Below the pieces are notes generated by a model. It was given only the letters and a program-made list of their open reading frames with translations, was not told the origin of the DNA and searched no databases. Made by a program: the position numbers and the translations under genes. A stretch of 64,000 nt of DNA. Origin: Tatumella saanichensis. GTDB lineage: Bacteria > Pseudomonadota > Gammaproteobacteria > Enterobacterales > Enterobacteriaceae. Shown one piece after another: positions 46,131 to 53,545 of this stretch (its first letter is position 1; every line of letters starts with the position of its first letter). Location of the stretch: contig NZ_ATMI01000004.1 of assembly GCF_000439375.1 (NCBI RefSeq), forward strand, positions 62,001 through 126,000. Reading direction: 5' to 3'.

Positions 46131-46220
46131 ATAATAAAAAAGTCATATGCCAGTAGAATAATGACCAGTAACTTACTGACGTGGCTGACTTTTTAAAAAA
46201 TATCTTTCACTGATTATTTT
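46131..46220 (-). ncRNA. Candidate orphan small RNA (about 90 nt)
   Basis: On the minus strand a perfect TATAAT (46227-46232) is followed about 90 bases later by an intrinsic terminator (46137-46194) with T6. The permease has its own promoter downstream, so the unit looks independent. A 17-codon frame (46173-46226, MTKIISERYFLKSQPRQ) starts right behind the -10 and could not be translated from that start point. The -35 is poor. It could also be an attenuator-type leader of the permease if transcription starts further upstream. Confidence 0.4.
46137..46194 (-). terminator. Orphan intrinsic terminator
   Basis: AAAAAGTCA / TGACTTTTT form a 9-bp outer stem, extended after a 3-base bulge by GCCA/TGGC and then GTA/TAC. 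On the minus strand the stem runs into six T. No annotated gene ends here. Confidence 0.7.
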
Positions 46221-46232
46221 TGTCATATTATA

Positions 46233-46552
46233 TTGATGCCAACGATAATAATAACTTGGTAAAATATCTTGTTGAAATGAGTAATGGGGATAACACGTCA
46301 TTAGGTCATTTTGAAGTAAAAGAGGCCGGTCAAAGCACCACATTGGCAGATTTATGCCGCGACAAGACGGAACCTACTCGCTGATATCCAGCAGTGCAAC
46401 TGCCATAAACGGAACCTGATATCGCTGGCGACGGGTGAGTAGTTGTCTCTAATACCACGGGGTCCCCGCTGGCAGAATATCTGCCCGCCCCTCATACTTA
46501 ACAGCGGTTTCAGAGCGGCCTTTCCGCTCTGTCTGAGTAAGGAGAAGGTAAA
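46233..46552. other. Region upstream of the isomerase-like gene
   Basis: About 320 bp; A+T-rich to 46320, then mixed. No gene seen. CAGAGCGG-CCTTT-CCGCTCTG at 46511-46531 forms a perfect 8-bp hairpin that ends nine bases before the GGAG of the next gene and may act in the leader RNA. Confidence 0.4.
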
Positions 46553-47353
46553 ATGTCCCCTGAGCTGCGATTCTGCGCCAACCTGAAATGGCTGTTTACC
46601 GAACTGGCTTTTCCAGCGCGATTTGACGCTGCAGCAGCTGCCGGTTTCCGTGCGGTCGAGTACGCTTCCCCTTATGCTTTTAGCGTAGCGGATCAGCAGC
46701 ATTGGCTCAGCAACAACGGTTTACAGCTGAGAGTGATCAATACTCCCACCGGTTCTGCAGGCACCCTGACCGCTTCCGGGCAGGCCTGTCATCCCCATTC
46801 GGTAGCCGCTTTTCAACACGATTTTGCATTGGCCTTGGAATATGCCACCGCGCTGGGTTGTCCGATGATCCATCTGCAAGCCGGTATTCGGCCACCCGAG
46901 GTATCCGTCGACCACGCATTCGCGACCCTATGTCAGAATGTCAGTGATGCTAGCCAACTGGCCACCAGAGAGGGGATCACCCTATTGCTGGAAGCTATTA
47001 ATCCGCAGGACATTCCGGGATATTTCCTGACTACCCAGGCGGCAGCATTATCGGTGATTAAACAAGTCGCCGCTCCATCAGTCGGACTATTGTTCGATAT
47101 TTATCACTGTCAGCGAGCAGAAGGTGATGTCACTGCCCGTCTACGGCAGTATCTGCCCTGGGTCCGTCATGTTCAGGTCGCAGCTCCCCCGGATCGTAAT
47201 GAACCCGGATGCGGTGAACTAAATTGGCCGTTTTTATTCGCGGAATTACAGCAACTGAATTATCAAGGCTGGATAGGATGCGAATATCGTCCTCAGGGCA
47301 GTACGGCCGTGGGGCTCGACTGGTTATTACCCTACACAACGCCGAGAAAATAG
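46553..47353 (+). CDS. Hydroxypyruvate isomerase / OtnI-like TIM-barrel isomerase
   Basis: 266 residues, xylose-isomerase-like TIM barrel of the Hyi/OtnI family. Visible: RFCANLKWLFTELAFPARFDAAAAAGFRAVEY at the start, metal site residues in ITLLLEAINPQDIPGYFL and VGLLFDIYHCQ, and the family ending EPGCGELNWPFLFAELQQLNYQGWIGCEYRP. Members interconvert tartronate semialdehyde and hydroxypyruvate or isomerise 2-oxotetronates. AAGGAGAAGG precedes ATG 46553. Followed by the amidohydrolase-like gene after 51 bp. No gcl or glxR gene is near, so the pathway differs from E. coli glyoxylate use. Confidence 0.88.
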   Translation: MSPELRFCANLKWLFTELAFPARFDAAAAAGFRAVEYASPYAFSVADQQHWLSNNGLQLRVINTPTGSAGTLTASGQACHPHSVAAFQHDFALALEYATALGCPMIHLQAGIRPPEVSVDHAFATLCQNVSDASQLATREGITLLLEAINPQDIPGYFLTTQAAALSVIKQVAAPSVGLLFDIYHCQRAEGDVTARLRQYLPWVRHVQVAAPPDRNEPGCGELNWPFLFAELQQLNYQGWIGCEYRPQGSTAVGLDWLLPYTTPRK

Positions 47354-47404
47354 GCCTACATGACAAATCCACTTTTTGATTAACCTTACACAGGGAGTCT
47401 CAAC

Positions 47405-48187
47405 GTGTCAGAAAAACTAATCAGTGCTGGCGAACCTGCGCCCTTTACCGTCCGTCGTGCTCAGGGTTCTTCACCGTTTTTATTGCTCTGTGACCACGCC
47501 GGTCGCCGTATCCCGCAAAAACTGGGTGGGCTCGGCATCAGTGAGGTAGAACTCAACCGCCATATCGGTTGGGATATCGGGGCGTTGGCAGTCTCAGAGC
47601 AGCTCAGCGATAAGTTGGATGCTACCTTGATCTCTCAGACTTGGTCACGGCTGGTGATTGACTGTAACCGGCCACCATCGGTTGAAAGTGCCTTTCCGGT
47701 GATCTCGGAAGCTACCCCTATTCCTGGCAACCAAGGCTTGTCTGATGAGGACAAGGCGATACGCCGTCGAGAAATTTTTGACCCTTATCATACTGAAATC
47801 CGCCAACTGATTGAGCAGCGGCGTCAGCGGGGCCAGCCAACCTGTATTATCGCTATGCACAGCTTTACGCCGGTATTTCTGGATGTGCCGCGCCCTTGGC
47901 ATATCGGCTTGCTGTATCACCGTCTGAAGGCCTATCCACAGGCACTACTGGCACAGCTCCGCACCCAGCCAAACTGGGTGGTGGGTGATAACCAGCCTTA
48001 CTCAGTCTCGGATGCCACCGACTATGCCATTCCGCAACACGCTGAGAAAAATGGTCTGCCTTCGGTCGCCATCGAGATACGTCAGGACCTGATCGCTGAT
48101 GCCGCAGGCCAAGCAGAATGGGCTGAATCCCTAGCCCCGCTGTTACAGGCAGCTTGGCAGAACTACTGCAACACGCCGTCACACTAA
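47405..48187 (+). CDS. N-formylglutamate amidohydrolase family protein
   Basis: 260 residues, FGase superfamily (COG3931-like group rather than HutG of histidine degradation). Visible: PFLLLCDHAGRRIPQKLGGLG with metal ligands, HIGWDIGALAVSEQLSDKLDA, SRLVIDCNRP and IIAMHSFTPVFLDVPRPWHIGLLYH. It should cleave an N-formyl or similar amide by a zinc mechanism. GTG 47405 has GGGAG seven bases upstream. With the isomerase-like gene and the divergent NCS1 permease it forms a small catabolic group of unknown substrate. Confidence 0.85.
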   Translation: MSEKLISAGEPAPFTVRRAQGSSPFLLLCDHAGRRIPQKLGGLGISEVELNRHIGWDIGALAVSEQLSDKLDATLISQTWSRLVIDCNRPPSVESAFPVISEATPIPGNQGLSDEDKAIRRREIFDPYHTEIRQLIEQRRQRGQPTCIIAMHSFTPVFLDVPRPWHIGLLYHRLKAYPQALLAQLRTQPNWVVGDNQPYSVSDATDYAIPQHAEKNGLPSVAIEIRQDLIADAAGQAEWAESLAPLLQAAWQNYCNTPSH

Positions 48188-48201
48188 TCGCCACACCGGA
48201 T

Positions 48202-48223
48202 GCCCGACTGTCATCGGTCGGGC
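48202..48223 (+). terminator. Stem-loop after the amidohydrolase gene
   Basis: GCCCGAC / GTCGGGC, a 7-bp stem 14 bases after the stop, without T-run. Confidence 0.5.
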
Positions 48224-48538
48224 CAGTCGAGCGAGCATATCCGTAGAGATAATGGCAATTTCGTGAAAATGGACTATTTTGGGGAAGATAATGACTTATT
48301 TGCAGGTATCATAGGGAGAAACGAACTTCCCACATCAAAGCGGGCAGTTATTCCCAATGGCTACGCTTACTTGAAGCAGTGATATATCCCACATAAATAC
48401 AGATTATCAGTACATCATATCAATATAAGAATAAATCTCAGCAAAACTGGCCCAAAACTTGCTAAGGTTAGCCTCCGTATACTAAGGTAAATATACGTCA
48501 ATAAGCATTGACCTGAAATTTGTCCGCGTTACTGGCTT
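48224..48538. other. Intergenic region before the ProP-like gene
   Basis: No supported gene; a 60-codon frame at 48200-48382 overlaps the stem-loop and has no ribosome site. TATACT at 48478-48483 is the best -10 candidate for the downstream gene (start near 48490, giving a 140-base leader), but no matching -35 is visible. Confidence 0.4.
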
Positions 48539-48599
48539 CTTATAGCTTTCATTCCCCCTCTTTTGATACAGCACCATTTCTGGCAACGAAAGCTATAAG
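48539..48599 (+). promoter_or_regulatory. Leader stem-loop of the ProP-like gene
   Basis: CTTATAGCTTTC (48539-48550) and GAAAGCTATAAG (48588-48599) are perfectly complementary over 12 bp, enclosing 37 bases. The element ends five bases before a second hairpin that covers the ribosome site. Together they look like a regulatory RNA leader. Confidence 0.6.
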
Positions 48600-48603
48600 G
48601 CGG

Positions 48604-48626
48604 CCTCATCATAAAACGTTATGAGG
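48604..48626 (+). promoter_or_regulatory. Hairpin sequestering the ribosome binding site
   Basis: CCTCAT (48604-48609) pairs with ATGAGG (48621-48626), which contains the GAGG Shine-Dalgarno of the ProP-like gene, five bases before ATG 48632. Inner ATAA/TTAT pairing can lengthen the stem with a bulge. Confidence 0.6.
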
Positions 48627-48631
48627 AATCT

Positions 48632-50086
48632 ATGACGAGTAGTACCACTGATAAGCAGAAGAAACCCTTCTGGAACAAGAAACAACAGAAAGAGCTGACT
48701 GTTGACGATATCACTATCGTTGATAACGAGATGCTGAAGCGCGCTGTCGGTGCTGCCGCCCTAGGTAATGCCATGGAGTGGTTTGACTTTGGTGTCTTCA
48801 GTTACTTAGCGGTAACTATCGGTAAGGTGTTCTTCTCGAATGCCAGCTCTGCCGCCCAGCTGATTGCCACTTTTGGTACCTTTGCTGCGGCTTTCTTGGT
48901 GCGTCCAGTAGGCGGCCTAGTCTTTGGCCCACTGGGTGACCGTTATGGTCGTCAGAAAATCTTAGCCATCACCATGATCATGATGGCGATTGGCACTTTC
49001 TGTATCGGTCTGATCCCTTCTTACGACAGTATCGGTATCATGGCACCGATACTGCTGCTGGCTGCCCGTCTGTTACAGGGCTTCTCTACCGGTGGTGAAT
49101 ACGGCGGTGCGGCGACCTTTATCGCAGAATACTCTACCGATAAACGTCGTGGCTTTATGGGCAGTTTCCTTGAGTTTGGGACCCTAGGGGGTTACCTGCT
49201 AGGTGCCGGTCTGGTGACCGGTTTAACCTACGCCATGCCTGCTCAGACGATGCTGGATTGGGGGTGGAGAATTCCATTCTTTATCGCGGCCCCTCTGGGT
49301 CTGTTCGGTCTGTATCTGCGTCTGAAACTGGAAGAAACTCCAGCATTCCAACAGCATATGGAAAAACAAGAAGCGCTGGAACACAGCAAGCCTCGTCTGG
49401 GACTGTTCCAGATGCTGGCAAAATACCGTGCACAGATGCTGAAATGCATCGGTTTGGTACTGCTGTTTAACGTCTCTAACTATATGCTGACCTCTTACAT
49501 GCCAAGCTATCTGACCGGTATCCTGCACCTTAGTGATCTAAGCAGCCTGATCTTGGTAATGGTGGTGATGTTTGTGATGATGCCACTGACACTGATGTGG
49601 GGTCACTGGACCGATAAGGTCGGCCGTCGTCCGGTAATTGCCGCCGGCTCAATCGGTCTGATTGTCCTGTCGATTCCTTGTCTGATGCTGATCTGTTCAG
49701 GCAGCATGTGGGGCGTGTTTGCCGGTCTGATTATCCTTGGTTTTGTTCACACCTGTTTCAGCGGCACCATGCCAGCCACCCTGCCAGCACTGTTCACCAC
49801 CGATATTCGTTATAGTGCACTGGCGATCGGTTTTAACGTGTCAGTGTCACTGTTTGGTGGTACCACACCGCTGCTGGCAGCCTGGCTGGTCGACAAGACC
49901 CACAACCTGATGGTGCCTGCGTATTACCTGATGGTGGCCGGTGTGATTGGACTGATCACTGTGTTTACCCTGCGTGAAACAGCCAGCCGTCCGCTGCGTG
50001 GTTCAACCCCGGCAGTAGGCTCTAAAGCTGAAGCGATGAAGCTGATTAAAAAGCTGAAACGCCCTACTAAGAACACCGCGGCATAA
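48632..50086 (+). CDS. proP: ProP-like proton symporter of the MHS family
   Basis: 484 residues, about 12 helices. Close to E. coli ProP: AALGNAMEWFDFGVFSYLAV, GDRYGRQKILAITMIMMAIGTFCIGLIPSYDSIGIMAPILLL, GGEYGGAATFIAEYSTDKRRGFMGSFLEFG and LDWGWRIPFFIAAPLGLFGLYLR. ProP takes up proline, betaine and ectoine on osmotic upshift. The long C-terminal coiled coil that tunes ProP osmosensing is absent; the tail is short and basic (KAEAMKLIKKLKRPTKNTAA). So it may be a ProP paralogue with other substrates or regulation. Single gene with a structured leader and its own terminator. Confidence 0.82.
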   Translation: MTSSTTDKQKKPFWNKKQQKELTVDDITIVDNEMLKRAVGAAALGNAMEWFDFGVFSYLAVTIGKVFFSNASSAAQLIATFGTFAAAFLVRPVGGLVFGPLGDRYGRQKILAITMIMMAIGTFCIGLIPSYDSIGIMAPILLLAARLLQGFSTGGEYGGAATFIAEYSTDKRRGFMGSFLEFGTLGGYLLGAGLVTGLTYAMPAQTMLDWGWRIPFFIAAPLGLFGLYLRLKLEETPAFQQHMEKQEALEHSKPRLGLFQMLAKYRAQMLKCIGLVLLFNVSNYMLTSYMPSYLTGILHLSDLSSLILVMVVMFVMMPLTLMWGHWTDKVGRRPVIAAGSIGLIVLSIPCLMLICSGSMWGVFAGLIILGFVHTCFSGTMPATLPALFTTDIRYSALAIGFNVSVSLFGGTTPLLAAWLVDKTHNLMVPAYYLMVAGVIGLITVFTLRETASRPLRGSTPAVGSKAEAMKLIKKLKRPTKNTAA

Positions 50087-50101
50087 TCAGGCGCGATAAA
50101 C

Positions 50102-50130
50102 AAAAAACCGAGCATTTGCTCGGTTTTTTT
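50102..50130. terminator. Bidirectional intrinsic terminator
   Basis: AAACCGAGCA-TT-TGCTCGGTTT with A and T runs on both sides, between the convergent ProP-like gene and the ABC operon. Confidence 0.95.
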
Positions 50131-50147
50131 ATGCCTGTTTTTGTGGC

Positions 50148-50822
50148 CTAGCGGTCGATAATCCGCCCTGCCTGCATGGTAACAGCGCGGTCACACATAT
50201 GATCAATCACATCTGGGTCGTGACTGACCAACACCATCGTCAATTGATGCTCACGTTTCAAGTCGTTTAATAGGTTGAGAATCTCCGCCTGCACCGACAT
50301 GTCTAGCGCCGAAGTTGGTTCATCCAGCAACACAATTTTCGGTTCGAGTAATAACGCACGCACAATCGCCACCCGCTGGCGCTGACCACCAGATAGCTGA
50401 TGGGGATAACGGTCCATAAAGGCGGGATCTAATCCAACCTGCCGAAAACCCTGCTCGATGCGCTGCTCAATATTATCCAGTCCGAAACGTTTCAGCGGTT
50501 CTGCTAAGGTACGGCGCAACCGGTGGCGGGGATGCAGAGACGCATAAGGGTCCTGAAACACCATCTGCACCTCACGGCGCAAGCTGCCGCGGAATTCCTG
50601 ACCAGGGGTAATCCGGTTCTCTGCCAGCACCATCTCTCCCTGCCAGTGCGGGTTTAATCCGGCCATGACCCACAGTAGCGAGGATTTGCCACATCCTGAT
50701 GGCCCAACCAGCCCGAAGCACTCTCCAGCAGCAACCTGCAAATGAACATCCTCAACCACCTGACGAAACTGGTGGCCTTGCGGATGAAAAACATGAATGT
50801 CATTCAGTTGGATAATACTCAT
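50148..50822 (-). CDS. Peptide-type ABC transporter ATPase 2 (DppF-like)
   Basis: 224 residues from ATG 50822 (GGAGG seven bases upstream), shorter than usual for DppF-like proteins because the C-terminal oligopeptide extension is missing. Walker A GPSGCGKSS, Q-loop MVFQDPYASLHPRHRL, signature LSGGQRQRVAIVRAL, Walker B IVLLDEPTSALD and LVSHDPDVIDHM. It pairs with ATPase 1 to energise the transporter; the genes overlap by four bases. Last gene of the operon. Confidence 0.9.
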   Translation of the reverse strand: MSIIQLNDIHVFHPQGHQFRQVVEDVHLQVAAGECFGLVGPSGCGKSSLLWVMAGLNPHWQGEMVLAENRITPGQEFRGSLRREVQMVFQDPYASLHPRHRLRRTLAEPLKRFGLDNIEQRIEQGFRQVGLDPAFMDRYPHQLSGGQRQRVAIVRALLLEPKIVLLDEPTSALDMSVQAEILNLLNDLKREHQLTMVLVSHDPDVIDHMCDRAVTMQAGRIIDR

Positions 50823-51658
50823 AACTGGGCCTCCAACGCATCCCTGTCGAGGGTCGGTAACCGCTGTCCTTTGGTCGCTAAGCTGGGACGGCAGGACCAC
50901 AGGGTCCGAGTGTACGGGTGCGTTGCTCGCGGCAGCTCAGCCGCAGGGAGAGTATCCAGAAGATGCCCCTTATACATCACCATCACACGCTGACAATGAT
51001 CAGCCACCTGCTGCAAGTCGTGGCTGATCAGTAGCAGTCCCATATTACGCTGTGAAATCAGATCCTGAATCAACGCCAAGACCTGATCACGCATCTTATG
51101 ATCCAGGGCTGACGTCGGTTCATCTGCAATCAGAAACTGCGGATCCGTGATCAAAGCAATCGCCAGCATAATGCGTTGCCCCATTCCGCCAGAAAGCTGA
51201 CCAGGGTAGCGTTTTACCAGTTGCTGAGGGTTCGGTAAACCGACCGCATCCAGCATCTCCAAGACTTTCTCACGGCGCTGGCGACGATTAAGTCCTGTGT
51301 GTAAGATCAGCGGCTCTTCCACCTGCCAGCCAATGGTCAAGGCCGGATTGAGGGCATACTTCGGGTCCTGCATCACCATTGCGACCTTACTGCCCCGCAG
51401 TTGGGTCCATTGCCGTGCCGACAGGGACAGTGCATCTTGCCCCGCTACTGTCAATTGCTGGGCGCTGATCTGCAAGGAGGGGGATAACAACCCCATCAGG
51501 CTGCGCGCGGTCAGGGATTTTCCGGAACCGGATTCCCCCACCAATGCCACCCGTTCTTGGCCAAGTGTAAAGGAGATATTGTCGACCAGCGTCCGCCCTT
51601 CCGGCAAGCCGATGGTCAGATGATCCGCGACAATAAACGGTGTCGATTCAGCTGTCAT
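50819..51658 (-). CDS. Peptide-type ABC transporter ATPase 1 (DppD-like)
   Basis: 279 residues from ATG 51658; an upstream in-frame GTG is not supported. Walker A GESGSGKSLT, Q-loop MVMQDPKYALNPALTIG, signature LSGGMGQRIMLAIAL, Walker B FLIADEPTSALD and ISHDLQQVADH. The C-terminal stretch LPAAELPRATHPYTRTLWSCRPSL is the peptide/nickel-transporter extension typical for this subfamily. Overlaps the preceding permease gene by 11 bases. Confidence 0.9.
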   Translation of the reverse strand: MTAESTPFIVADHLTIGLPEGRTLVDNISFTLGQERVALVGESGSGKSLTARSLMGLLSPSLQISAQQLTVAGQDALSLSARQWTQLRGSKVAMVMQDPKYALNPALTIGWQVEEPLILHTGLNRRQRREKVLEMLDAVGLPNPQQLVKRYPGQLSGGMGQRIMLAIALITDPQFLIADEPTSALDHKMRDQVLALIQDLISQRNMGLLLISHDLQQVADHCQRVMVMYKGHLLDTLPAAELPRATHPYTRTLWSCRPSLATKGQRLPTLDRDALEAQL

Positions 51659-52496
51659 TACGGCTATCCAAGCGATCTCGCAGACCGTCACCAATAAAGT
51701 TAAAGGTCAGGCTGGCCAGTAAAATTGCACCACCCGGTGCAGCGGCTACCCACCACTGATCAAAAATCACTTTGCCGCCTTCGGCGACCATAGAGCCCCA
51801 TTCAGCAGTAGGAGGCTGTACCCCCATACCCAGGAAGCCCAGACCGGCCGCAGACAGAATAATACCGCCGAGACTCAGGGCCGCACGCACCACTGCGCTG
51901 GGTAAGCACAACGGTAAAATGTGCCCCAACATCAGCGACATTCCACGGATCCCCTGCATTTTTGCAGCAGCCAAGTAATCACTGCGCCGCAATTGCAGCG
52001 TTTCCGCACGAGCCTGACGGGCAAACGGCGGCCAACTGGTCAGCGCCAGGGCCAACGCGCCATTTAATAATCCCGGTCCCAATACGGCTACCATTGCCAG
52101 CGCAATCACCAGACTGGGTAAGGCGAGGAAAATGTCGGTGATACGCATCAGGATGCGTTCCGTCCAGCCGCCGAGATAGCCGGCAGTGATCCCCACCGCC
52201 ATGCCGACCGGGACCGTCAGGACCAAAATAAAAATCACCAGCAACAGGGTGGGACGGCTACCATAAATCACCCGCGATAACAGATCGCGGCCAAAACTGT
52301 CGGTTCCGAACCAATGCTGCCATGATGGGGCCATCAATCGGTCCGCCATCTGCTGGTTATTCGGGTCAAACGGCGCCAGCCAGGGGGCAAACAAGGCGGT
52401 AATGATTAGCACGCCGAGTAGAGTGAAACCTGCCACTAACAGCCAAGGCGTCTTTCTGCGGCGGCGTACCGCCTGTGCTCGGGTTAAATCAGTCAT
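51648..52496 (-). CDS. Peptide-type ABC transporter permease 2 (DppC-like)
   Basis: 282 residues, BPD_transp_1 permease with about six helices: LLVAGFTLLGVLIITALFAPWLAPFDP at the start, HWFGTDSFGRDLLSRVIYGSR and the EAA-type loop AAAKMQGIRGMSLMLGHILP contacting the ATPase. It ends with LTFNFIGDGLRDRLD, usual for DppC/OppC. ATG overlaps the stop of permease 1 by four bases. Confidence 0.9.
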   Translation of the reverse strand: MTDLTRAQAVRRRRKTPWLLVAGFTLLGVLIITALFAPWLAPFDPNNQQMADRLMAPSWQHWFGTDSFGRDLLSRVIYGSRPTLLLVIFILVLTVPVGMAVGITAGYLGGWTERILMRITDIFLALPSLVIALAMVAVLGPGLLNGALALALTSWPPFARQARAETLQLRRSDYLAAAKMQGIRGMSLMLGHILPLCLPSAVVRAALSLGGIILSAAGLGFLGMGVQPPTAEWGSMVAEGGKVIFDQWWVAAAPGGAILLASLTFNFIGDGLRDRLDSRNDS

Positions 52497-53545
52497 CGTG
52501 TTCCCGGACGAGTAAGCCAGACCAACGCATCGGTCAGTGCATTGATCAGGATAAAACAGGTACCAATCACCAGCGTGGTGCCGAGAATGGCAGGAAGATC
52601 GGAGGCAAACAGGGCATTGGTCAGATAGCGTCCCATGCCAGGCCAGGAAAATACGCTTTCTGTCAGTACCGAACCTTCCAGTAAAGAGACATAGGAGAGC
52701 ATCACCACAGTGATCAGCGTGCCGCGGGTATTAGGCAGCAGATGATGCCAGAGAATACGCCAGCGGCCTGCACCTTTGGCCAGTGCCAGGGTGACATACT
52801 CTTTACTGTTCTCTTCCAGCAAGGAGGCACGTAGCAGACGGGTGATCGAGGCCATCGACAATAGACCAAGGATCGCCACCGGCAACCACAGGTGCGCGAG
52901 CGCGTTGTAGAACATCTCCCGGTCCCCAGATAACCAGGAATCGATTAGCACGATGCCGGTTTTCGTTTCGAGGGTATACGCGTAGATATCATCCAGTTGT
53001 CCTGGACCGGCAGACCAGTGCAGCACCGCATAGAACAGCAGCAGCCCCAGCAGGCCGAACCAAAATACCGGTACCGAATAACCGAGCAGAGAGATCACCC
53101 GCGCCAGGTGATCGATCCAGCTTTTTGGCCGCCAGACTGAGAGCAGCGCCAGTCCGATACCGCCGAAGGCTCCGACCAACAGTGAACAGGTGGCTAAGGT
53201 GAAAGTCGCGGGAAAAGTACGCAATAAATCTTGTCCCACCGACTGACCGGTCACTTGTGAAACCCCAAGGTTCCCATGCAGCAGTTGCAGTAAATAATTC
53301 CAAAACTGACGCGGCAGCGACTGATCCAGCCCCATCTGATGCCTAACCTGCGCATAAGTGGACGCACTAGCATGGTCGCCGATCCGCTGCAGCACCGGGT
53401 CTACCGGGGAAAGGTGCGACAACGTAAAGGTGAACACCAGTAACCCGAGCAGCGTTACCGCTAGGGATAACAGGTTACCGGTGAGGCGCTTAACCAGCCG
53501 CCCCCACCCCGCAGCACGACGCTCTGGTTGCGCTGCTGTGATCAT
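52493..53545 (-). CDS. Peptide-type ABC transporter permease 1 (DppB-like)
   Basis: 350 residues, six helices and the DppB/OppB N-terminus (LLSLAVTLLGLLVFTFTLSHLSPVDPV). The EAA loop is in EYVTLALAKGAGRWRILWHHLLPN, followed by LLEGSVLTESVFSWPGMGRYLTNAL, both standard for this family. Its ATG shares one base with the stop of the binding-protein gene (TAATG), so expression is tightly coupled. Confidence 0.92.
   Translation of the reverse strand: MITAAQPERRAAGWGRLVKRLTGNLLSLAVTLLGLLVFTFTLSHLSPVDPVLQRIGDHASASTYAQVRHQMGLDQSLPRQFWNYLLQLLHGNLGVSQVTGQSVGQDLLRTFPATFTLATCSLLVGAFGGIGLALLSVWRPKSWIDHLARVISLLGYSVPVFWFGLLGLLLFYAVLHWSAGPGQLDDIYAYTLETKTGIVLIDSWLSGDREMFYNALAHLWLPVAILGLLSMASITRLLRASLLEENSKEYVTLALAKGAGRWRILWHHLLPNTRGTLITVVMLSYVSLLEGSVLTESVFSWPGMGRYLTNALFASDLPAILGTTLVIGTCFILINALTDALVWLTRPGTR

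Noticed and set aside
46352-46702. 116-codon minus-strand frame
   Set aside because: Overlaps the 5' part of the isomerase-like gene; no ribosome site and no protein-like composition.
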